Source: Telluria mixta (GTDB lineage: Bacteria; Pseudomonadota; Gammaproteobacteria; Burkholderiales; Burkholderiaceae_D). Taken from it: DNA of 64,000 bases. The notes below the pieces were generated by a model. The model had not been told where the DNA came from and did not search any database. It worked only from the letters and a program-made list of their open reading frames with translations. Positions 46,112-56,600 of the stretch are shown here, in pieces. The position numbers and the translations under genes are program-made. Every line of letters starts with the position of its first letter. Positions within the stretch are counted from its first letter, which is position 1. The DNA lies in the NCBI RefSeq assembly GCF_029223865.1, contig NZ_CP119520.1:3906001-3970000 (forward strand). Direction: 5' to 3'.

Positions 46112-46989
46112 TGAGCCGCCTGTTAGCCAGCCTGCTCGGCGCCGCCATCGCGGTGGCGCTCGTGTCGTCGTCCGTGTTCGTCGTCGACCAGCACCGTTAT
46201 GCCGTCGTGTACGCGCTCGGCGAACTGCGCGAGGTCATCCAGGAGCCGGGCCTGAACGTCAAGGCGCCGCCGCCGTTCCAGAATGTCGTCTTCCTCGATA
46301 AACGCCTGCAGACGCTGGACACGCCGGACGGCGAACGCTACCTGACGGCGGAAAAGAAGGACCTGCTCGTCGATGCGTTCGTCAAATGGCGCATCGTGAA
46401 TCCGCGCCAGTACGTGATCGCCATCGGCAGCAACGCCGACCGCGGCGGCGAGCGCCTGAACCAGCTCGTCCGCAATGCGCTTACGGCCGAGATCGGCAAA
46501 CGCAACCTGGCCGACGTGCTGACGGGCGGCAAGCGCACGGACGTCGCCAACGCCGTCCGTGCCGACCTGGCCAGTGGCGCGAAAGACCTCGGCGTGGAAG
46601 TCGTCGATGTGCACCTGAAGCGCATCGACTTCATCGACCAGGTCAACAACGCCGTCTACGAACGCATGAAGGCCGACCGCGTGCGCGTGGCGAACGAACT
46701 CCGCGCGACCGGCGTGGCCGAGGCGGAGACGATCCGCGCCGACGCCGAGCGCCAGCGCAGCGTGATCGTCGCCGACGCCCAGCGCGATGCCGAGACGATC
46801 AAGGGAGAAGGCGATGCGCAGGCGTCGCAGATCTATGCCCAGTCGTTCGGCAAGAACCCCGAGTTCTACCGGTTCTACCGCTCGATGGAGGCCTACAAGG
46901 CCACCTTCAAGGGGCGCAACGACGTGATCGTGATCGACTCGAACTCCGAGTTCTTCAAGTATTTCAAGGGCCCCGGCGCAGGTAAGTAA
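46111..46989 (+). CDS. hflC: FtsH protease modulator HflC
   Basis: The 292-residue SPFH protein pairs with HflK. It has an N-terminal membrane anchor (LLGAAIAVALVSSSVFVVDQHRYAVVYALGE) and band-7 motifs (EPGLNVKAPPPFQNVVFLDKR). The C-terminal helix ends in QSFGKNPEFYRFYRSMEAYKATFKG. The 173 bases between hflC and hisZ contain no DUF2065 gene, which often sits there in relatives. Confidence 0.96.
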   Translation: MSRLLASLLGAAIAVALVSSSVFVVDQHRYAVVYALGELREVIQEPGLNVKAPPPFQNVVFLDKRLQTLDTPDGERYLTAEKKDLLVDAFVKWRIVNPRQYVIAIGSNADRGGERLNQLVRNALTAEIGKRNLADVLTGGKRTDVANAVRADLASGAKDLGVEVVDVHLKRIDFIDQVNNAVYERMKADRVRVANELRATGVAEAETIRADAERQRSVIVADAQRDAETIKGEGDAQASQIYAQSFGKNPEFYRFYRSMEAYKATFKGRNDVIVIDSNSEFFKYFKGPGAGK

Positions 46990-47162
46990 TAGGGAAATGA
47001 GCGCGCCGGTCGTGGAGTATCGGCAACGTTGGCATTCGTTTCATCGCCAACCGACCCGCGTTTTCGGTTAAAATCGTCGATTCGGCGGAACGAACGCGTG
47101 CAAAGCCGCGTTCATGCTGCCCGAATGTTGTCCGACTTTTAATAACCCGACCCGCTTTGCCC

Positions 47163-49630
<2,468 letters not shown>

Positions 49631-49705
49631 TACGAAACATCGTCCGCGTTACGCCACCCGCGCGGCGCGGACGTCAGCCACAAGCAGAAACTAGGGATAA
49701 TCCAA

Positions 49706-50248
49706 ATGACGACGCCTCCATCGACCGACAAGGACCTGTGGGTCTCCTGGGATGAATACAACCGCCTGATCGAGCGCCTGGCGCTCAAGGTGTACGAATC
49801 GAACTGGAAGTTCGACATGGTGCTGTGCCTCGCGCGCGGCGGCGTGCGCCCGGGCGACGCGATCTCGCGCATCTTCGACGTGCCGCTGGCGATCCTGTCG
49901 ACCAGCTCGTACCGCGAAGAAGCGGGCACGAAGCAGGGCGACCTGGACATCGCCAAGTACATGACGATGACCAAGGGCCCGCTGGCCGGCCGCATCCTGC
50001 TGGTCGACGACCTGGCCGATTCGGGCGTCACCCTGATGCGCGTGCGCGAGCACCTGCAGGAGAACTACCAGGACGTGACGGAAGTGCGTTCGGCCGTCAT
50101 CTGGGTCAAGGGCACGTCGTCGATCAAGCCGGATTACCACCTGGTCGACCTGCCGCACAATCCGTGGATCCACCAGCCGTTCGAGGATTACGACGGGCTG
50201 CGTCCGCATCAGCTGTCTTCCTGGCTGAAGAAGTTCGAGCAGAACTGA
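49706..50248 (+). CDS. Phosphoribosyltransferase (xanthine/hypoxanthine type)
   Basis: The 180-residue protein has the PRPP-binding signature ILLVDDLADSGVTLMRV and an N-terminal substrate region (WDEYNRLIERLALKVYES; VLCLARGGVRPGDAIS). It resembles Gpt/HpT-like purine salvage enzymes, and its place 75 bases after purA supports a purine role. The exact base used cannot be told. AGGGAT precedes the ATG and an intrinsic terminator follows. Confidence 0.88.
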   Translation: MTTPPSTDKDLWVSWDEYNRLIERLALKVYESNWKFDMVLCLARGGVRPGDAISRIFDVPLAILSTSSYREEAGTKQGDLDIAKYMTMTKGPLAGRILLVDDLADSGVTLMRVREHLQENYQDVTEVRSAVIWVKGTSSIKPDYHLVDLPHNPWIHQPFEDYDGLRPHQLSSWLKKFEQN

Positions 50249-50269
50249 TCCGGGAACGGATGGAACGAA

Positions 50270-50298
50270 AAGGGCGACACCGCGGTGCCGCCCTTTTT
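50270..50298 (+). terminator. Intrinsic terminator after the phosphoribosyltransferase
   Basis: AGGGCG and CGCCCT arms enclose an inner CACCG/CGGTG pairing with one mismatch, and the hairpin runs into five T residues. Confidence 0.75.
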
Positions 50299-50345
50299 CA
50301 TTTGATCGGTTAAGATCATACCTGCCAGAACAATAACAACGACCC

Positions 50346-50942
50346 ATGACCCAGAGCTTCTTCCAGACCTTCATCCTGCTGCTGCTGGTCACCGACCCCT
50401 TCGGCAACGTTCCCCTGTTCGTGACGGCGCTGAAGGACGTGGCCCCGGCCCGCCGCCCGCGCATCGTCGTGCGCGAATGCGCGATCGCCTTTCTCCTGCT
50501 GCTGCTCTTCATGTTCTTCGGCCGGCACTTCCTCGCGGCGCTGCAACTGACCGACATCTCGCTGCGCATCGGCGGCAGCGTCATCCTCCTGATCATCGCC
50601 ATCCGCATGATCTTCCCGCACCCGGACGGTGTGCTCGGTCGCAGCGAAGGCGGCGAGCCGTTCATCGTGCCGCTTGCGATCCCCGCGCTGGCCGGACCGT
50701 CCGCGCTGGCGACCGTGCTGCTGTTCACGTCGCAATCGATGGAGGAGGTGATGGTGCACGTGGCCGCGCTGGCGGCCGTCGCCATCATCTGGCTCGCCGT
50801 CTTCCTCGGCGCCGAGCGCCTGCAGAAGGTGCTCGGCACGCAGGTCATGACGGCGTTCGAGCGCCTGATGGGCCTGATCCTGACGGCCATGTCGATCGAG
50901 ATGCTGCTGGGCGGCGTGCGCGCCTTCGTCAAGACTTTATAA
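50346..50942 (+). CDS. MarC/YhgN-family inner-membrane protein
   Basis: The 198-residue protein has about six membrane segments and the family motifs VTDPFGNVPLFV (N-terminal) and PLAIPALAGPSALATVLL (middle), which match MarC (UPF0056). Despite the name, a role in multiple antibiotic resistance has not been upheld for the family, and its transport function is unknown. It precedes an FKBP gene by 15 bases. Confidence 0.92.
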   Translation: MTQSFFQTFILLLLVTDPFGNVPLFVTALKDVAPARRPRIVVRECAIAFLLLLLFMFFGRHFLAALQLTDISLRIGGSVILLIIAIRMIFPHPDGVLGRSEGGEPFIVPLAIPALAGPSALATVLLFTSQSMEEVMVHVAALAAVAIIWLAVFLGAERLQKVLGTQVMTAFERLMGLILTAMSIEMLLGGVRAFVKTL

Positions 50943-50957
50943 CCACAAGGATTTACC

Positions 50958-51410
50958 ATGACCCCGATGATCCGCGCCGGTTTCCTCGGCCTCGCCCTCG
51001 TACTGTCCCTGGCCGCCTGCAAGCGCAGGGAAGAGGCCCCGTCCGCGCCGCTGAAGGCCGACACCTCCGCCATCCAGTTCCAGAAGATCGACACCACCGT
51101 CGGCACGGGCACCGAGGCCAGGGCCGGCTCCCACGCCACCGTGAACTACACGGGCTGGCTGTACCTGCCGGACGCGCCCGACCATCACGGCGAAAAATTC
51201 GACAGCTCCATCGGCCGCAAGCCGTTCACGTTCCGCCTCGGCAGCGGCATGGTGATCCCGGGCTGGGACCAGGGCGTCGAGGGCATGAAGGTGGGCGGCA
51301 AGCGCACGCTCGTGATTCCCGCCGCGCTGGGCTATGGCGCGGAAGGCGCCGGCCCGATTCCGCCGAACGCCAACCTGATCTTCGACGTCGAGCTGCTCGA
51401 CGTGCAGTGA
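50958..51410 (+). CDS. FKBP-type peptidyl-prolyl isomerase, predicted lipoprotein
   Basis: The 150-residue protein has a signal segment ending in a lipobox (SLAAC), then one FKBP domain. The domain shows ATVNYTGWLY, KFDSSIGRKPFTFRLGSGMVIPGWDQGVEGMKVGGKRTLVIP, YG-GAEGAGPIPPNANLIFDVELL, and the active-site aromatic residues are kept. It should catalyse prolyl isomerisation in the periplasm. AAGGA precedes the ATG. An AraC-like gene begins 3 bases after the stop. Confidence 0.92.
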   Translation: MTPMIRAGFLGLALVLSLAACKRREEAPSAPLKADTSAIQFQKIDTTVGTGTEARAGSHATVNYTGWLYLPDAPDHHGEKFDSSIGRKPFTFRLGSGMVIPGWDQGVEGMKVGGKRTLVIPAALGYGAEGAGPIPPNANLIFDVELLDVQ

Positions 51411-51413
51411 GCC

Positions 51414-52223
51414 ATGCACGCCTGGATGCACCATCCGCAGGGCGAGCTGGCCGAGGCCCTGCACGGCATCGGCTTCTATTCGACCGTGGACGAGCCGTGG
51501 CCGCCCGCGCAGCCGCAGCTGAACCGGTTCCCGGCGATGGTGTACTGCAGCCTGAATTTCTTCACGGAGGGCGCCGCCGCGCTGCCCGGCGACGACGGCG
51601 AACTGCGCGCCATGTCCGACCTGATCGTGTCCGGGCCGCGCACGCGGCCGATCGCGTCGCTCACGCTGGCGCCGCTGCGCACGGTGGGCATCGTGCTGTA
51701 TCCCGATGCCTTCGCGCTGCTGACGGGGCTCGCGCCGGCGGCACTCCAGGACCGCAACGACCCCGCCGACGGCCTGCTCGACGAAACCTGGGCGGACTGG
51801 CCGCAGGCACTGCGCGCGTGCGCCGACGAAGCCGCACAGGCGGCGTGGATCGAAGCGCGGCTCGGTGAGCGCTGGCGCGCCGTGCGCGGACGCTGGGATG
51901 CGGAGCTCGGCGCGAGCCTGCGCAGCATCGCCGCCACCGCGCCCGAGCTGGGCGTCGGCGAGCGCCAGACGCAGCGACAATACCGGGCCCGCGTGGGACT
52001 GAGCCCGGCGCAGGCGCGCCGCCTGCAGCGCATGAACGCCGCCGTGTACGCGTTGCGCGATCCGGATGCGCCGGCACGCTCGCTCGCGGACCTGGCCGCG
52101 GAACTGGGTTATGCCGACCAGGCCCATATGGCGCGCGAACTGCGCGAGCTCGCCTTCCTGCCGCCGTCCCGGCTGGAAGAGCACATCGATAACGATCCCG
52201 AGTACTGGCCCTATCGGCTTTGA
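51414..52223 (+). CDS. AraC-type transcriptional regulator
   Basis: The 269-residue protein has a C-terminal double helix-turn-helix region of AraC type: GVGERQTQRQYRARVGLSPAQARRLQRM for the first half and SLADLAAELGYADQAHMARELRELAFLPPSRL for the second. The N-terminal 170 residues resemble the DUF6597-like domain of such regulators (FPAMVYCSLNFFTEG and similar) and may bind a ligand. It is probably co-transcribed with the FKBP gene. The target could be the adjacent glycosyltransferase gene, but no operator was seen. Confidence 0.82.
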   Translation: MHAWMHHPQGELAEALHGIGFYSTVDEPWPPAQPQLNRFPAMVYCSLNFFTEGAAALPGDDGELRAMSDLIVSGPRTRPIASLTLAPLRTVGIVLYPDAFALLTGLAPAALQDRNDPADGLLDETWADWPQALRACADEAAQAAWIEARLGERWRAVRGRWDAELGASLRSIAATAPELGVGERQTQRQYRARVGLSPAQARRLQRMNAAVYALRDPDAPARSLADLAAELGYADQAHMARELRELAFLPPSRLEEHIDNDPEYWPYRL

Positions 52224-52292
52224 TGTCGGATTTATACAAGCCGGGCTGACATCCGCTGGCGAAAATCGTGCCTTTCCGAAAGAGGCACGACC

Positions 52293-53516
52293 ATGAAGAT
52301 CACCTTTCTCACCTACGGCACCGAAGGCGATACCCGGCCGCTGCTGGCGCTGGCGCGCGACGTCATCCACCGGGGCCATGAGGCGCACGTACTGGCCGAC
52401 GTGGCGGGCGCCCCGCGCGCGGCCGCCCTCGGCATTCCTTTCACGGCGCTCGCCGGCGACATGCGCGGTGCGTTCCAGCCGGGCGGCGCGTTCGGCGCGC
52501 TGCTGAAAGACGGCGCCAGCATGTCCCGGCTCATGCGCGCGTGCGCGACGCTCGCGCGCGACAACACGCTGCCGTGGATGGAAGCCGCCTGCGCGGCCGC
52601 GCGCGGGAGCGACCTGCTCGTGTATTCGGGCCTCGCCGGATTCGTCGGCCTGGCGGTGGCGGAGGGCTTGAACATGCCGTGCATCGGCGCCGCGATGTGG
52701 CCGATGACGCCCACGCGCGAATTCGCGCCGCCGTTCCTGAACAGGCACCGTCTGCCCGGCTGGGCCAATATGCTGGCCCACCGCGCGTTCGAACGGATGG
52801 CGTGGGCTATGTTCGGCCCTGAATTGAACCGTGCCCGCGCGCGGGTGTTCGGCGCGCCGCCGCGCAGGGCGCCGTGGCGCGACATGCCGCTGCTCGTCGG
52901 CTGCTCGCCCACCTTGCTGGCGCGTCCGGCCGACTGGCCGCCGAACGTCGCGGTCACGGGCGTCTGGCAGTTGCCGGCCGGGCAGGGCTACGAACCGCCG
53001 CGCGCCTTGCTGGACTTCCTGGAAGCGGGGCCTGCGCCCGTCTACATCGGCTTCGGCAGCATGGCGGGCATCGATCGGGGCACGCTGGTCGATGCGATCG
53101 CGGCCGTCGCAAGCGGACGGCGCGTGCTGTTCCATCCGGGCTGGAGCGGCATCGATCCGGCCCATCTGCCGCCCGACGTGTTCGTGCTGGACGACACGCC
53201 GCACGACTGGCTGTTCCCGCGCACGGCGCTCGTCGTGCATCACGGCGGCGCGGGCACGAGCCACGCCGCGGCGCGCGCGGGCGTGTCGTCCGTCGTCGTG
53301 CCGTTCGCCGGCGACCAGTTCTTCTGGGCGCGGCGCATGGCGCTGCGGGGGATCGCCGCGACCTGTCCGGCGGCCGGGCTCGACAGCGCGCGCCTCGTGC
53401 AGGCCGTGGCTGCGGCGTCGCAGCCGGCCATGCGCGAGGAAGCACGGCGCGTGGGGCAGGCGATGCGGGAGGAAGATGGCGTCCGCATGGCCGTCGACCG
53501 GCTGCTGGATATCTGA
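52293..53516 (+). CDS. GT1-family glycosyltransferase (UGT/YjiC-like)
   Basis: The 407-residue protein has the GT-B pattern of nucleotide-sugar glycosyltransferases that act on lipids or small molecules. The N-terminal domain has TYGTEGDTRPLLALARDVIHRGHEAHVL and the acceptor side. The C-terminal donor domain has VYIGFGSMAG, DDTPHDWLFPRTALVVHHGGAGTSHAAARAGVSSVVVPFAGDQFFWARRM. Relatives include rhamnolipid RhlB and sterol glucosyltransferases. The acceptor is unknown. It stands alone between the AraC-like gene and the RTX gene. Confidence 0.88.
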   Translation: MKITFLTYGTEGDTRPLLALARDVIHRGHEAHVLADVAGAPRAAALGIPFTALAGDMRGAFQPGGAFGALLKDGASMSRLMRACATLARDNTLPWMEAACAAARGSDLLVYSGLAGFVGLAVAEGLNMPCIGAAMWPMTPTREFAPPFLNRHRLPGWANMLAHRAFERMAWAMFGPELNRARARVFGAPPRRAPWRDMPLLVGCSPTLLARPADWPPNVAVTGVWQLPAGQGYEPPRALLDFLEAGPAPVYIGFGSMAGIDRGTLVDAIAAVASGRRVLFHPGWSGIDPAHLPPDVFVLDDTPHDWLFPRTALVVHHGGAGTSHAAARAGVSSVVVPFAGDQFFWARRMALRGIAATCPAAGLDSARLVQAVAAASQPAMREEARRVGQAMREEDGVRMAVDRLLDI

Positions 53517-53567
53517 CGTTGTTTTTTGTTCCTGGTCTCTTCTTTTTTTGTCTAAACCCTAAGTCAA

Positions 53568-53597
53568 TTGCATTTCGGAAATTTTGACAGTTATAAT
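53568..53597 (+). promoter_or_regulatory. Probable sigma-70 promoter of the RTX gene
   Basis: A perfect -10 hexamer TATAAT (53592-53597) lies 18 bp after TTGCAT (53568-53573, 4 of 6 matches to the -35 consensus), within an A+T-rich stretch and 33 bases before the RTX start. Confidence 0.45.
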
Positions 53598-53629
53598 TTC
53601 CAGATCAAAAATAAATACAGAGAGAGTCC

Positions 53630-56600
53630 ATGAACTATTCCCGTGAAGTGCTTGTCATCGACCCCGCCGTCTCCGGTTGGGAGGACATTGCGGCCGCTGC
53701 CGGCCAGGCACGCGTCGTCGTGCTGGACGGTGCACAGGACGGCCTCGTCCAGATCGCCGCCGCGCTGGCGGCCGAGCGCGATCTCGCCGCCATCCACATC
53801 GTCTCGCACGGCAGCGCCGGCCAGATCGTACTGGGCAGCACGGCCGTGACGGCCGGCGTGCTCGCGCACTATGAGACCGAACTCGCCGCCATCGGCCGCA
53901 GCCTGGCGGTTGCGGGCGACATCCTGCTGTACGGTTGCGAAGTGGGCCAGGGCGACGCCGGTGCGGCCTTCCTGGAGCGGCTGTCCGGTTACACGGGAAG
54001 CGACGTGGCCGCGTCGACCGGCCTGGTCGGCGCCGCTGCGCTGGGCGGGAACTGGCGGCTCGACACGCACGTCGGCACGATCATGGCCCGGCCGCTTGCG
54101 GCCCCGGCCTTTGCCGGCACGCTGGCGACCGTCACGGGCACGGTCAATAACGACCGCCTGGAAGGCACCTCGGGGGCGGATTCGATGTCGGGCGGCGTCG
54201 GCGACGACGTCCTCGTCGGCAGTGACGGCAGCGACACGATGGACGGCGGCGCCGACGGCGCATACGGCGACACCGTCGACTATTCGAACGGCGCGGCCGG
54301 CGTGACCGTCAACCTGGGCACCGGTACCGCCACGGACAACTGGGGCAAGACGGATACGCTGATCGGGATCGAGCACATCACCGGCAGCGCGTATGCCGAC
54401 ACCTTGATCGGCTCGGCCGGCACGAACTGGTTCCGTCCCGGCAAGGGCAACGACACCGTCAACGGCGGCGGTGGCGACGACGTCGTCATGTACGAAGGGA
54501 ACAGTACCACGGTCACCGTCGACCTGAAGAACGGCACGGCCTTCGGCGCGGACATCGGCACCGATACGCTGACGGGCATCCGCAACGTCCATACGGGCAT
54601 GGGCGCGGACGTCGTCCAGCTGTCCGACCTCGGCGGGTACGTGTTCGCCCGCGGCGGCAACGACAAGCTCACGGGCGGCGCCGGCAGCGACAATTTCTAT
54701 GGCGGCAGCGGCAACGACACCATCGACGGCGGCGGCGGACGCGACACCGCCAACTACTGGGACGATACCTTCGACTTCTCGAACGTGCCGGTCACGGGCG
54801 TCGGCGTCACGGTCAGCCTGGCCACCGGCGTCGCCACCGACAACTGGGGCAATACGGACACGCTCATCAACATCGAGGACGTGGGCGGTTCGCGCTTTGC
54901 CGACACGATCGCCGGTAACGCGGGCGACAACAACCTGCAGGGCCAGGAGGGCAACGACACGCTGTCCGGCGACGCCGGCCAGGACTGGCTCGACGGCGGC
55001 ACCGGTGCCGACAGCCTGCTGGGCGGCCTGGGCTTCGACCAGTTGACCGGCGGTGCCGGCAACGACACCCTCGACGGCGGCGCCGACCGCGATCGCGTCA
55101 ACTACAACAACGAGTACAACGGCGTCGGCCTCACGGGCAAGGGTGTGACGGTCAACCTGGCGACGGGCGTGGCCACCGACAACTGGGGCAATACCGATAA
55201 ACTCGTCGGCATCGAAGAGGTGACCGGCTCGCGCTTCGCCGACGTCATCACGGGCGACGCCAACGACAACTACCTGTGGGGCCAGGAAGGCAACGACAGC
55301 CTGGCGGGCGGCGGCGGCATGGACATGCTGACCGGGAACAGCGGCAACGACACGCTCGACGGCGGCGACGGGCGCGACCGCGTCAATTATTCGGACGACT
55401 ACGGCGGCCCGGCCATCACCGGCAAGGGCGTGACGGTCGACCTCGTCACCGGCGTGGCCACCGACAACTGGGGCAACGTCGACAAGCTCGTGGGCATCGA
55501 GGACGTGGGTGGTTCGCGCTATGCCGACACGATCACCGGCAATGCATCCGACAACAGCCTGAACGGCAACGAGGGCAACGACACGCTGTCCGGCAACGAC
55601 GGCAACGACTGGCTGGACGCGGGCGCGGGTGCCGACAGCCTGCTGGGCGGCGCGGGCTACGACCAGCTGTCCGGCGGCGCCGGCAACGACACGCTCGACG
55701 GCGGCGACGGCAGCGACACGGCCACGTATTTCAACGACTACGGCAACCTCGCCCCGACCGGCAACGGCGTGACCGTCAACCTGGCGACCGGGACCGCCAC
55801 CGACAACTGGGGCAATACCGATAAACTCGTCGGCATCGAGAACGCGTCGGGTTCGCGCTATGGCGACAGCCTGACCGGCGACGCCGGGAACAACAGCCTG
55901 TATGGCGACGAAGGCAACGACACGATCGTCGGCGGCGGCGGTTATGACTGGCTGGACGGCGGCGCCGGTACCGACAGCCTGGCGGGTGGCGCCGATGGCG
56001 ACCAGTTGTCGGGCGGCGCGGGCAACGACACGCTCGACGGCGGCGATGGCCGCGACGGGGCCAATTATGCCAACGATTACGGCAACATCACCCCGACCGG
56101 CAAGGGCGTGACCGTCAGCCTGCTCACGGGCGTAGCCATCGACAACTGGGGCAACACCGACAAGCTCGTGAACATCGAGGACGTGCAGGGTTCGCGCTAT
56201 GCCGACAAGCTGACCGGCAACGCCTCCGACAACAGCCTGTACGGCAACGACGGCAACGATACGCTGTCCGGCGATGCCGGCAACGACTGGCTCGACGCGG
56301 GCGCCGGTGCCGACAGCCTGCTGGGCGGCCTGGGCTTCGACCAACTGTCCGGCGGCGCCGGCAACGACACGCTCGACGGCGGCGACGGCACCGACACCGC
56401 CAATTACAGCAATGACTACGGCAACATCACCCCGACCGGCAAGGGCGTGACCGTCAACCTGCTCACGGGCGTCGCCACCGACAACTGGGGCAACGTCGAT
56501 AAACTGGTCGCGATCGAGAACGTGCAGGGTTCGCGCTATGCCGACAGCCTCACCGGCAACGCGTCCGACAACAGCCTGTGGGGCATGGACGGCAACGACA

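Noticed and set aside
53517..53560. T-rich tracts after the glycosyltransferase gene considered as an intrinsic terminator
   Set aside because: No GC-rich stem precedes the T-runs.
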